Part shown: positions 34,830 through 42,951 of the stretch, piece by piece | How the letters are laid out: every line of letters starts with the position of its first letter | Numbering within the stretch: the first letter of the stretch is position 1 | DNA from: Maritimibacter sp. | Lineage (GTDB): Bacteria > Pseudomonadota > Alphaproteobacteria > Rhodobacterales > Rhodobacteraceae | Assembly: GCA_002695005.1 (NCBI GenBank) | Contig: NZNT01000002.1 | Span: 41,129 to 105,128 of the forward strand | DNA: 64,000 nucleotides | Direction: 5' to 3' | Position numbers and translations under genes: made by a program | The notes under the pieces: model-generated | What the model saw: the letters and a program-made list of their open reading frames with translations, nothing else | The model's database searches: none | What the model was told of the DNA's origin: nothing

Positions 34830-36709
34830 CGACGATGAAGATGCTCGATTTCCTCGAACCCGAAGAGGCTGTCGGCACGCTGTGGCACGGCATGGTGACG
34901 CGGTCCGAAGCTGACGCGACCCATGCCGGCTGCGCGGTGGAACTGGAGGCGGTGCGCGCCAGCGTCGCCGCGCTCTACCGCGCGCTTGGCGGGGGGCAAG
35001 GGGTCGAGATCGGCCCGGCCCCCGCCACCCCGTCGGCCCATCGGATCACGGGGGCCCGGCGGATCGGCGCGCCCCGAATTCACGAACACGTCGCGGGGTT
35101 CGACGGCGACCGGCTCGCCCTGCCGCCGGTCATGGACGTCTTTCCCGATGCGCGGCTGAACCGCGCCGCCTATCTGTGGCTGGCCGCCCTTGCCGCCTTC
35201 GTCGACCTGCCCCCGCGGTTGACCGACCCGCTCGCGGCGGACCGGGCCGAGATCGGGGCCATCGCGATTGCCGCCGACCGGGCCTATGCCGCCTGCCCGG
35301 GCCTGCGCGCGCCCTATGGTGCGATGTGCGATCACCTTATCACGACCCGCGCGCGCGCCGGGCTGCCCCAGTGCGAAGCCGGGGTCGAGCAGCTTATCCT
35401 CGACCAGCTTTCGGGTCGGTTGAGCGAGGAAGAGTGCCTCGATTGTCCCGCGCCCCGTGGCTATCGCGGCTTCGCGCCGGTGCCGATCTGGCTGCGCCTG
35501 ACCCACCGCGCGCCCGGCAAGGGTGCCGCGAACGACGACGCCGAGCCCGGCGACCCGGCGCCCGAAATGAAAGGCCGCAAGGCGGGCAAACGCGAGGACC
35601 GCGATCAGGCCGACCGGCGCGACAGTTTCATCGTCCACCGGTTCGAGGCGATCCTGTCCTGGGCCGAGAGCCTGAACCTCAACCGCATGGTCGAGGATGA
35701 CGACGACGAGAACGCCCAGAAGGCCGCCGACGATCAGGACGAGATCACGCTGTCCCAGAATTCGAAACGCGCGGCGACGCGGCTGCGCCTGTCGCTCGAC
35801 CTGTCGCCGCAGGACGCCGATCACGAGCGGCTGGCGGGCACGTTCACCTACCCGGAATGGAACCGGCGCACGGGGGCCTACATGCCCGACCATGCCCGCG
35901 TGCTTGAAGCGCCGGCGGTGCCTGCCGAGGGCTACCGGCCCGACCCGCGCCTTGTCGCGCGCGTCAAACGGCAGTTCGCGCCCCTCAACCCGCGCCGGGT
36001 GATCCTGCCCCGGCAACTCGACGGGGACGACCTCGATCTCGACGCCCTCGTCGCGAGCCGGGCGGATATCGTCGCGGGCCGCGAAGGCAGCGACCGCATC
36101 TGGCAGTCCGCGCGCCCGATGGCGCGTGACCTTTCAGTGGCGATCCTGATGGATTGCTCGCGCTCGACCGAGGCGCATCTGGGCGACCGTTCGGTGATCG
36201 ACGTTGCGCGGGAGGCTCTGGCAGCCCTCGGCGCCGGTATCGACACGGCGGGCGACCGGCTTGGCATCTGGGGGTTTTCGTCCCTGCGCCGCGACCGGGT
36301 TTTCCTGTCCAAGGCCAAGGATTTCGACGAGCCGATGGGGGCGGATGTCACCGCCCGGATCGGCGGTTTCCGCCCCGGCCACTACACCCGGCTCGGGGCC
36401 GCCATCCGCCATGCCTCGGCCCAGCTTGCACAGGAAGGCGCGACCCGGCGCCTGTTGCTTGTCCTCACCGACGGCAAGCCCAACGATCTGGACCATTACG
36501 AAGGCCAGCATGGCATCGAGGACAGCCGCATGGCGGTGCGCGAGGCGCACGCCCTCGGCCAGGCGGTCCACGGGGTCATCATCGACGCGGATGGGCAGGA
36601 CTGGTTCGCGCGAATCTTCGGGCGCGCGGGCTTTACCCTCCTGCCCCATGCCGACCGGTTGCCACGCGCCCTGCCCGACATCTATCAAACCCTCACACAG
36701 GAGACCTGA
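34826..36709 (+). CDS. norD: NorD, von Willebrand factor A-domain activation protein
   Basis: 627 residues from a GTG that overlaps the norQ stop; an ATG nine bases later is an alternative. The C-terminal VWA domain has a metal-ion-dependent adhesion motif (LMDCSRSTEAHL) and VLTDGKPNDLDHYEG. An acidic stretch (VEDDDDENAQKAADDQDE) lies near the middle. With NorQ it forms the co-chaperone needed for active nitric oxide reductase. Confidence 0.93.
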   Translation: MTTMKMLDFLEPEEAVGTLWHGMVTRSEADATHAGCAVELEAVRASVAALYRALGGGQGVEIGPAPATPSAHRITGARRIGAPRIHEHVAGFDGDRLALPPVMDVFPDARLNRAAYLWLAALAAFVDLPPRLTDPLAADRAEIGAIAIAADRAYAACPGLRAPYGAMCDHLITTRARAGLPQCEAGVEQLILDQLSGRLSEEECLDCPAPRGYRGFAPVPIWLRLTHRAPGKGAANDDAEPGDPAPEMKGRKAGKREDRDQADRRDSFIVHRFEAILSWAESLNLNRMVEDDDDENAQKAADDQDEITLSQNSKRAATRLRLSLDLSPQDADHERLAGTFTYPEWNRRTGAYMPDHARVLEAPAVPAEGYRPDPRLVARVKRQFAPLNPRRVILPRQLDGDDLDLDALVASRADIVAGREGSDRIWQSARPMARDLSVAILMDCSRSTEAHLGDRSVIDVAREALAALGAGIDTAGDRLGIWGFSSLRRDRVFLSKAKDFDEPMGADVTARIGGFRPGHYTRLGAAIRHASAQLAQEGATRRLLLVLTDGKPNDLDHYEGQHGIEDSRMAVREAHALGQAVHGVIIDADGQDWFARIFGRAGFTLLPHADRLPRALPDIYQTLTQET

Positions 36710-36710
36710 C

Positions 36711-36884
36711 ATGAAACGCCTGATCGCACTCGCCGCCACCCTGCCCGCGCCCTTGTTCGCCGCCAGTTTCGAGCGACCCGTGCCGCAAGCCCAGACCGAG
36801 GTCGCGGAGTTCTGGTTCCTCGTCGCGTCAATCACGCTGGTCGCCTCGCTCATCGCCGTTCACATGCTGGTGCGCCGCAGATGA
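36711..36884 (+). CDS. Small single-pass membrane protein of the nor operon (NnrT-like candidate)
   Basis: 57 residues beginning one base after the norD stop. A Sec-like N-terminus (MKRLIALAATLPAPLFAASF) and a C-terminal helix (FWFLVASITLVASLIAVHMLV) ending in RRR are visible. By position, between norD and nnrU, it may correspond to NnrT of Rhodobacter; this is inferred from context, not from recognised sequence. Its stop overlaps the next start as ATGA. Confidence 0.7.
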   Translation: MKRLIALAATLPAPLFAASFERPVPQAQTEVAEFWFLVASITLVASLIAVHMLVRRR

Positions 36885-37102
36885 CCGCGCGGGGTTTCGT
36901 GAAACTCAACGTGGCGCTCTACCCTTTCGGCGCGGGGGCGGTGGCGGTGAACCTGTTCTTCGCCTCTCTGATCGGAAGCTGGCTGGGCTGGCGCGTCCTG
37001 ACGCCCCAAGAGGCCGTGGCCTGGGGCATGTTCCTGGGACTGCCGGTCACATGGGCCTTCGCACGCCACATCCGCGCGCTCATCGCGCGGGCTGAGGCGT
37101 GA
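36881..37102 (+). CDS. Small two-helix membrane protein of the nor operon
   Basis: 73 residues with two hydrophobic segments (AVAVNLFFASLIGSWLGW and AVAWGMFLGLPVTWAFA) and a basic C-terminus. It overlaps the preceding small gene by four bases, and its stop overlaps the nnrU start (TGATG). The tight coupling supports translation. No family is recognised; a NorF-like accessory role for nitric oxide reductase is possible. Confidence 0.7.
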   Translation: MTARGFVKLNVALYPFGAGAVAVNLFFASLIGSWLGWRVLTPQEAVAWGMFLGLPVTWAFARHIRALIARAEA

Positions 37103-37791
37103 TGGGCTGGGCCGAATACGCCCTCGCGCTTGCGGCATTCGTGGGGAGTCACTTCGTCCCGCGCATCGGGGGGCTGCGGGAGCGGCTGATCGCGCGGGTC
37201 GGGCGGAGGACCTATTTCTCGGTCTACGGGCTCGTGTCCGTCGCGGTTCTGATCTGGGTGATCGTCGCGGCCGGGCGTGCGCCGTTTGTCGAACTCTGGC
37301 CCCAGCTCCCGTGGATGCGCTGGGTGCCGAACGTGGCGATGCCTCTGGCCGCCGTGCTGGTTGCCGCCGGGTTCGGGATCGCGCAGCCCCACACGCTCGG
37401 GGGCAAGCGCGGCGCGGTGTTCGATCCGGAGCGTCCCGGGGTCGCCGCACTGTCACGTCATCCGCTTTTTCTGGCGCTCGCGCTCTGGGCCAGCGCGCAC
37501 CTTGTCGCGAACGGGGATCTGGCGCATGTCATCCTGTTCGCGATCTTCGCGGCCCTCGCCCTGGGAGCCATTCCCGTTTTCGATGCACGGGCACGGCGGG
37601 CGCTCGGCCCCGACGCAGCCTGCGCTTTTTTTGAAGCGAGCGCCGTTCTGTCCCTCGCCCCTCTCACGCAACCGGCGTGGCGCAGGGAAAATGGCGGCCG
37701 CCTGATCAAGCGGGCCGCCATCGGACTTGCGGTCTGGGCGGTGCTTCTGGGCAGTCATGGCGCCGTGATCGGCGTCTCGCCGCTTCCCTGA
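37102..37791 (+). CDS. nnrU: NnrU family membrane protein
   Basis: 229 residues with about six membrane helices. Family features include FVGSHFVPRIGGLRERLIARVG at the N-terminus and RHPLFLALALWASAHLVANGDLAHVILF. NnrU is a multi-pass protein of the NnrU/MAPEG-like isoprenylcysteine-methyltransferase-related group, associated with denitrification in Rhodobacter, of unknown chemistry. The ATG at 37102 overlaps the preceding stop; a GTG one codon earlier is also possible. It ends four bases from the convergent nirV. Confidence 0.88.
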   Translation: MGWAEYALALAAFVGSHFVPRIGGLRERLIARVGRRTYFSVYGLVSVAVLIWVIVAAGRAPFVELWPQLPWMRWVPNVAMPLAAVLVAAGFGIAQPHTLGGKRGAVFDPERPGVAALSRHPLFLALALWASAHLVANGDLAHVILFAIFAALALGAIPVFDARARRALGPDAACAFFEASAVLSLAPLTQPAWRRENGGRLIKRAAIGLAVWAVLLGSHGAVIGVSPLP

Positions 37792-37795
37792 ACGA

Positions 37796-38581
37796 TCAGT
37801 CTCCGCGCACCAGCCGAAAGCCAAGGTAGTCCGGCGGCAGGCCGACGGCGCACCCGCCGACCTGCGGGTCACGCACGAATTCGATGATCGCGGCGCGGTG
37901 GCGACCGCCCGCCACCCGCACGGTGCAATAGGGTTCGCTCGAGATCACGCGGCCCGCCGCGTCGAGCGTGCCGTTGTCCATGCAGCCCGTGGTCCATTCC
38001 CAGACATTGCCGGACACGTCCGCCACGCCCATCGAGTTCACGCCGAAGCCCCCGGCGGGGCGCAGGGCCGAGCTGGCCGAGCCGCGCAAGAGGATGCCGC
38101 GTTCGTATTGCGCCAGCATGCGTTCGCCGGGATCGAGGTAGACATCTTCCTCCGGCGTCGCGTCGCCGTAGCGTTCGGCCGCGGCACGCTGCCACTCCGG
38201 CTCGCTCGGCAGTCGCCACGGCTGGCCCGTCCGGTCCGAAAGCCACGCGGCATAGGTCCGCGCCTCGTCGAAATTCACATGGGTCTGCGGCTGGCTGCCC
38301 TCGCGCATGATGTCCGGGTTGCACACACCGTCCGCCACGCAGGCCGCGGAATCCGCGCGCGAGACCTGGTATTTCATGATCTCGAAGCCATCGACCCGCA
38401 TCGCCACCGACGCGGGCGTGTGGGTCTTGCCCTGATAGCTGAAGCTCCCGAACGGGCGAAACGCGATCTCGCCTGCGGGGATCGCCACCGTCTCGGGGGC
38501 GTCGATCACCGGGTCATCCCCGGCGAAGAGGCCGAAGAAACCGGCAAGGAGGAGCGCCGGCAATGTCGTCAGAGGTGTCAT
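37796..38581 (-). CDS. nirV: NirV, formylglycine-generating-enzyme-like periplasmic protein
   Basis: 261 residues with an N-terminal signal (LTTLPALLLAGFFGLFAGD). The SUMF1/FGE-type fold is marked by EIMKYQVSRADSAACV, HVNFDEARTYAAWLSDRTGQPWRLPSEPEWQRAA, GVADVSGNVWEWTTGC and DYLGFRLVRGD. nirV follows nirK in Rhodobacter-type denitrifiers; its role is not firmly known. The start at 38581 has GGAG 7 bases upstream; another ATG six bases earlier is nearly as good. It is downstream of nirK across a hairpin. Confidence 0.88.
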   Translation of the reverse strand: MTPLTTLPALLLAGFFGLFAGDDPVIDAPETVAIPAGEIAFRPFGSFSYQGKTHTPASVAMRVDGFEIMKYQVSRADSAACVADGVCNPDIMREGSQPQTHVNFDEARTYAAWLSDRTGQPWRLPSEPEWQRAAAERYGDATPEEDVYLDPGERMLAQYERGILLRGSASSALRPAGGFGVNSMGVADVSGNVWEWTTGCMDNGTLDAAGRVISSEPYCTVRVAGGRHRAAIIEFVRDPQVGGCAVGLPPDYLGFRLVRGD

Positions 38582-38602
38582 GGTCATTCTCCGAAACGCA
38601 AA

Positions 38603-38628
38603 GGGGCGGCCACGTCAGCGGCCGCCCC
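38603..38628 (-). terminator. Intercistronic hairpin between nirK and nirV
   Basis: GGGGCGGCC and GGCCGCCCC form a perfect 9-base stem with an 8-base loop, 23 bases after the nirK stop. It is placed to lower nirV expression relative to nirK. Confidence 0.65.
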
Positions 38629-38651
38629 GTTTCCCGTGAGTGGTGAGAAGA

Positions 38652-39770
38652 TCAACCGACGATCTGGGTCGGGGCGACGACCTGTTCCATCAGGTCATTG
38701 TTCCAGTCACCTTCGACCTTGAAGTGGGCCGTGGCGCCGAGGTTCACCGCCTCGATCAGGTTGTGGTTCACATAGGCGTAGATGCCCGGTTGCAGGAACT
38801 CGTAGAGCGCGGCACCCGCGGACCCGCCCCGGATGAACCAGGTTTCCAGATCGCGGTCGGGCACGTTGTTGAACTTGCCCGCTTCCCAAACGAGGTCGCC
38901 GTGACCGCCGATGAGGTGCGGCCGGGAATCCCGGTTGCCCTGGCTGTGGACGATCAGCACCCGCTCGCCCACCTTGGCGGTCATCGCGTTCTCGCCCGTC
39001 AGCGCACCGACAGATCCGTTGAAGACGACGTGGCTCGGGATCAGGCCGTTCATCATTTCCTCGGTGTCCGGATAGCTGTCGGCCACGTCGGCAAAGCGCT
39101 TGTAGTTCCCGTTTTCGTCCTTCGGGATGTAGAACTCGTTTTCACCGATGTAGAATACCTTGTCGTAGCTGACCGGATTGCCCTTGTGATCGGACAGGCC
39201 GTTGCGCGGCAGGACCATGATCGCGCCGACCATGCCGGAGACGACGTGCCACGGGATCATGGGGCCGCCGGGGGCGCAGTGGTAGACGAAGGTGCCCGGG
39301 CGCGTCGCGCGGAAACGGAGCACGGTCTTCTCACCGGGGCTCACCAGCGTCAGCGCCCCACCGCCCAACGCGCCGGTCGCGGCGTGGAAATCGATGTTGT
39401 GCGGCATGAGGTTCTCGGCCGGGTTGATGAGCGTCAGCTCGACGTAATCGTCCTGGTGGACGACCATGAGCGGGCCGGGGATCGACCCGTTGAAGGTCAT
39501 GCCCTGAAGCCAGGCGTCGTCGGCGACCTGAATTTCCTTTTCGACGATCGGCATCTCGAATTCGACGATGCGCGGTTTGCCCGGCGCGATCTGCTCGTGC
39601 TCATGCACGAAGGGCGGGGCCACCAGCTTGCGCTTGATGCGCTTCAGGCTGGACAGATCGGCGGGGGCCGCCACCGGGGTCATGGCTTCTTCCGCTTTGG
39701 CGGCAGTGGCGATCAGAGGCGCGGCGGCGACACCTGCGGCTCCGAAAAGGGCGGCTCTACGGGTCAGCAT
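38652..39770 (-). CDS. nirK: Copper-containing nitrite reductase
   Basis: 372 residues from [20 protein letters not shown], a twin-arginine-type export signal. Type 1 copper ligands appear in [20 protein letters not shown] and type 2 ligands in [12 protein letters not shown] and the FVYHC histidine. It reduces nitrite to nitric oxide in the periplasm, probably with pseudoazurin as donor. The upstream 26 in-frame codons contain the promoter and are not coding. A perfect NnrR box lies 65 bases upstream of the start. Confidence 0.97.
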   Translation of the reverse strand: MLTRRAALFGAAGVAAAPLIATAAKAEEAMTPVAAPADLSSLKRIKRKLVAPPFVHEHEQIAPGKPRIVEFEMPIVEKEIQVADDAWLQGMTFNGSIPGPLMVVHQDDYVELTLINPAENLMPHNIDFHAATGALGGGALTLVSPGEKTVLRFRATRPGTFVYHCAPGGPMIPWHVVSGMVGAIMVLPRNGLSDHKGNPVSYDKVFYIGENEFYIPKDENGNYKRFADVADSYPDTEEMMNGLIPSHVVFNGSVGALTGENAMTAKVGERVLIVHSQGNRDSRPHLIGGHGDLVWEAGKFNNVPDRDLETWFIRGGSAGAALYEFLQPGIYAYVNHNLIEAVNLGATAHFKVEGDWNNDLMEQVVAPTQIVG

Positions 39771-39834
39771 CTTCTTACTCCTTTGGGTCTCAATGCTTAT
39801 GTCCCAAAGGTACCGCGACGCCCGGAGCGGGACG

Positions 39835-39848
39835 TTGCGAAAACGCAA
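39835..39848. promoter_or_regulatory. Perfect NnrR box in the nirK promoter
   Basis: TTGCG-AAAA-CGCAA is a fully symmetric 5-4-5 palindrome of the TTG-N8-CAA class, 65 bases upstream of nirK. It is the best of the three such boxes seen at the denitrification promoters in this window. Confidence 0.8.
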
Positions 39849-39879
39849 GGTTCCGGCGGATTGCCGTCGGTGAGCCGGG

Positions 39880-40117
39880 TTCCGGGCATGCCCGGACCGC
39901 TGCGGGCCTGTTCAGTAAGGACGAGATTTTCAGGAGTGGCTGGCTGGGGTGGTAGACCAATTCGAACCTGTCTCAGGTAGGGAAGGTTACTGCCAAGATG
40001 ATAACCTCCCGGAGGGCCTAGGAGGATCTAAAGGATACTTGGTTTGGGCATGCTTAGGTGCTCTCCAAGATGCTCCTACACTTGGGCCAAGCCGCCCACA
40101 AAGGCCCACATCCAATG
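39880..40117. other. Non-coding spacer with short stem-loops upstream of the first Rieske oxygenase
   Basis: This stretch between the nirK promoter and the oxygenase promoter has no supported gene. It holds small inverted repeats: ACCTG-TCT-CAGGT, GGTTA...TAACC, and a CTTGG...CCAAG pair. An 83-codon frame crosses it but also runs through the operator, has no clear ribosome site and looks non-coding. No known riboswitch or small RNA was recognised. Confidence 0.4.
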
Positions 40118-40146
40118 TTGACGCACATAAGCATCAACTTTATCTT
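40118..40146 (+). promoter_or_regulatory. Promoter of the first Rieske oxygenase gene
   Basis: TTGACG (40118-40123), a 17-base spacer and TATCTT (40141-40146) form a sigma-70-like promoter. The -10 is the left arm of the ATCTTCCATGGAAGAT palindrome, so a bound regulator would block polymerase. The ATG follows 27 bases after the -10. Confidence 0.7.
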
Positions 40147-40159
40147 CCATGGAAGATAA
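40140..40159. promoter_or_regulatory. ATCTTCCATGGAAGAT operator, Rieske oxygenase 1
   Basis: TTATCTTCCATGGAAGATAA is a perfect 20-base palindrome that overlaps the -10 of the oxygenase promoter. The same 16-base core occurs at 57164 and 57279 and, with one mismatch each, at 52004 and 52058. The MarR protein encoded at 52267 is the likely ligand. Confidence 0.8.
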
Positions 40160-40172
40160 GGGAGGATCACCA

Positions 40173-41507
40173 ATGCTTTCACATGAACAGAACGAAATGA
40201 TGTGCCGGGTCGGCCCCGGCACCCCGATGGGCGAGGCGTTCCGGCGCTACTGGATACCGATCTGTCAGACGTCGGACATCCCGACACCGGACAGCCCGCC
40301 TTTTCCGTTGGAAATCCTCGGCCAGAAGCTTGTCGTCTGGCGCAATGCCGACGGGCAGCTTGGCGTGCTCGACCAGTTTTGCCCGCACCGCCGGTCTTCG
40401 CTTGCAATCGGTCGATGCGAGGGTGACGGCATTCGCTGCCTTTATCACGGCTGGAAATTCGCGCCCGACGGGACCGTGCTGGAAACCCCCAACGTGAACG
40501 ACCCGGATTTCAAGAATCGCTTCAAGGCCGAAGCGTTTCCGGTGCGCGAAGCGGGCGGGCTTGTCTGGTCCTACCTCGGGCCGAAGCTGCTTCAGCCTGA
40601 TTTCCCGCATTTCCCGTGGTTTGATGCGGACGACGATCACCGCAACAACGCCTATGCGCTGAACCAGTGCAATTACGTGCAGGCGCTGGAGGCCTTGGTT
40701 GATAGTTCGCACCTGAACATCCTGCACGCCGATGGCCTCATCGCCTCTGGCCAGCTTGAGAACCTGAATTTCTCGGCGGCCGCAGAGATGACCTTTGACG
40801 CGGCCCCCACCATCGAAGTGGACGACACCGATTTCGGCTTCCACTACGCCGCACTTCGCAGGGGCGAGAACGTGTCGGGCAAGGGCGAGGTGCACGTGCG
40901 CGTTACGGCCTTTTCGCTCCCTTGCTTCATTGCGAACCCGAACGAAGACCTGTTTATGTGCGTGGTTCCGATCAACGACGAGCAGTGCATCCACTTCCAC
41001 GTCTGGTGGCACGCCGAGCGCGAGATGGGGAAGGAGCCACTGAAGTCCAACATGCTCAAGCACGTCGGTCTCGATCCCGAGGCGCTGGCGAACTACAACA
41101 TGACCTACGAGACGTTCAACGACGACGACCGCCCGTCGCTGCGCAATCGCTACAAGCAGGACCGTTCGCGAATTCAGGCCGGGTCGTTCTCGGGCTTCCA
41201 CAGCTTCACGCAGGAAGACAGCGCGGTGAACATCTCGCCGGGTGCAATCAAGGATCGGTCGAAGGAAATCCTCGCCCCTGTCGATATGGCCGTTTCCCGC
41301 CTGTATCGCTCGCTTATCTCGGCAGCTCAGGCGATAGAGAACGATCAAGAGCCGCAGGGGGTTCATGCTGATCAGACCAAGATCATCGGGCGCAACGGTA
41401 CCGTGCTGGAGGACGAGGATTGGCGGCAGCTCGTCCCGTCCCACACCATCACTCGACGCTACCGCTCGGTGAAGCTGGGACGCGGCACGCCGGAACAGGT
41501 TCACTGA
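40173..41507 (+). CDS. Rieske non-heme iron oxygenase 1 (phthalate-dioxygenase-like alpha subunit)
   Basis: 444 residues from MLSHEQNEMMCRVGPGTPMG, with GGGAGGATCACC upstream. The Rieske cluster ligands are in CPHRRSSLAIG and CLYHGWKF. The mononuclear-iron site follows as VDSSHLNILHADGL. The protein belongs to the single-subunit-type group that includes phthalate 4,5-dioxygenase and LigXa-type O-demethylases, which hydroxylate or demethylate aromatic acids using electrons from a reductase. The only reductase gene in the cluster is at 54764. It is a single-gene unit, ended by a strong terminator. The substrate is unknown. Confidence 0.9.
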   Translation: MLSHEQNEMMCRVGPGTPMGEAFRRYWIPICQTSDIPTPDSPPFPLEILGQKLVVWRNADGQLGVLDQFCPHRRSSLAIGRCEGDGIRCLYHGWKFAPDGTVLETPNVNDPDFKNRFKAEAFPVREAGGLVWSYLGPKLLQPDFPHFPWFDADDDHRNNAYALNQCNYVQALEALVDSSHLNILHADGLIASGQLENLNFSAAAEMTFDAAPTIEVDDTDFGFHYAALRRGENVSGKGEVHVRVTAFSLPCFIANPNEDLFMCVVPINDEQCIHFHVWWHAEREMGKEPLKSNMLKHVGLDPEALANYNMTYETFNDDDRPSLRNRYKQDRSRIQAGSFSGFHSFTQEDSAVNISPGAIKDRSKEILAPVDMAVSRLYRSLISAAQAIENDQEPQGVHADQTKIIGRNGTVLEDEDWRQLVPSHTITRRYRSVKLGRGTPEQVH

Positions 41508-41525
41508 TGACGGTGTGAAAGGTAG

Positions 41526-41556
41526 AAAGGCCGGCGACAGTTTCGCCGGCCTTTTT
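41526..41556 (+). terminator. Factor-independent terminator after Rieske oxygenase 1
   Basis: AAAGGCCGGCG and CGCCGGCCTTT form a perfect 11-base stem with a 7-base loop, followed by TT. It sits in the convergent junction with the lpd gene and can work in both directions. Confidence 0.92.
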
Positions 41557-41573
41557 GCGTGGGGGCCCTGGAC

Positions 41574-42950
41574 TTAGATGTGAATCGCGCGACCCAAGGC
41601 CTGCAACGCAGCTTCGGCGAAACCTTCGGAACGGGTCGGGTGCGACTGGACGATAGCGGCCAAGTCTTCAAGCCGGGCGCCCATGTCGAGCGCGATGGAA
41701 AAGGCCGAGGACAATTCCGAGATCCCCTGCCCCACCGCCTGAATGCCGACGATACGATTGTCCTGGCCGCGCGCAACGACGCGGACCATGCCTTCAGTCC
41801 CTTCGGTCGCAAGCGCGCGCCCGTTCGCGATAAACGGAAAACGTCCGATCTTGGTCTCCCCGAACCGCGCTTTCGCGTCCTGCGGCGACAAGCCGACGGT
41901 CACAATCTCGGGGTCCGTGAAGCAGGTCGCGGGCATCGCCTGTTTGTCCCAGACGCGGGCGTGCCCGGCGGCGATCTCGGCGACCATCTCACCCTCGGCC
42001 ATGGCGCGGTGGGCGAGCATCGGGCCGGGGGACACGTCACCGATGGCGAAGACGCCGCGCATCGGCGTTTCGCAACGGTCGTTTGCCGTGATGAACCCAC
42101 CGTCCGTGGGAAGCGCGAGACGGTCCAGCCCAAGACCGCCCGTGTAAGGCTTGCGGCCAACAGCGACGAGCACCTTGTCCGCGTCGATCTGCGCCATGCC
42201 GTCCGGCGTCTTAATCCGAAGGCGGCCGTTTTCATGACCCGTCGCACGGGCGCTAAGGTGAATGGTCACCCCCAGCGCGCGCAGCCGCTTGCCCACGGGC
42301 CCAACCAGTTCGGCGTCATACTGAGGGAGGAGCGATGGCCCCGCCTCGACCACCGTCACACGCGCCCCCAACTTGGCGAATGCTGTCCCGATTTCCAGCC
42401 CGATGTAGCCACCACCGACCACGGCGAGCGACGGCGGCACGTGGGTCAGCGCGAGCGCCTCGGTGGAGGAGAGCACATCGCCGCCGAAGGGAAGCGAGGG
42501 GAGGTCAACGGGCGTCGATCCAGTGGCGATCACGATGGTCTTGGCCGTGATCCGTGCGCCAGTGTCGACTTGCACCGCCTTCCCGTCGATGAACTGCGCG
42601 ATGCCGTTCACCACCTCGACCTTCGCGCGTTTGAGCAGGCCCCGCACACCGCCCGTCAGAGTGTCGACCACGCCGTCTTTCCAGCCGACGGTCTTGGCGT
42701 AGTCGATGCTGGGCGCGGTGCTTTGGATTCCGAGCGCGTTGTCGCCCGCAAAGGACACGGCGGCGTCGAATTTCTCGGCCGCGTGGATCAGCGCCTTGGA
42801 CGGAATGCAGCCGAAGTTGAGGCAAGTGCCGCCGACCACGTCTTTCTCGATAAGCACGGTCTTAAGGCCCAGTTGCCCGGCGCGGATCGCGGCGACGTAG
42901 CCACCCGGCCCGCCACCGATCACGAGAAAATCGCAGGTCATGTCGGCCAT
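41574..42950 (-). CDS. lpdV: Dihydrolipoamide dehydrogenase (E3) of the branched-chain 2-oxoacid complex
   Basis: 458 residues. The FAD motif VIGGGPGGYVAAIRAGQLG opens the chain and is followed by the redox disulfide GGTCLNFGCIPSKAL, an NAD-binding VVGGGYIGLEIGTAFAKLG and the C-terminal dimer interface with catalytic His in QSHPTRSEGF. It reoxidises lipoamide on the E2 subunit. It is the last gene of the bkd operon, starting one base after the bkdB stop. Confidence 0.94.
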   Translation of the reverse strand: MADMTCDFLVIGGGPGGYVAAIRAGQLGLKTVLIEKDVVGGTCLNFGCIPSKALIHAAEKFDAAVSFAGDNALGIQSTAPSIDYAKTVGWKDGVVDTLTGGVRGLLKRAKVEVVNGIAQFIDGKAVQVDTGARITAKTIVIATGSTPVDLPSLPFGGDVLSSTEALALTHVPPSLAVVGGGYIGLEIGTAFAKLGARVTVVEAGPSLLPQYDAELVGPVGKRLRALGVTIHLSARATGHENGRLRIKTPDGMAQIDADKVLVAVGRKPYTGGLGLDRLALPTDGGFITANDRCETPMRGVFAIGDVSPGPMLAHRAMAEGEMVAEIAAGHARVWDKQAMPATCFTDPEIVTVGLSPQDAKARFGETKIGRFPFIANGRALATEGTEGMVRVVARGQDNRIVGIQAVGQGISELSSAFSIALDMGARLEDLAAIVQSHPTRSEGFAEAALQALGRAIHI

Positions 42951-42951
42951 G

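Noticed and set aside
39949..40200. 83-codon frame upstream of Rieske oxygenase 1
   Set aside because: It runs through the promoter and operator, has no good ribosome site and overlaps the oxygenase start.
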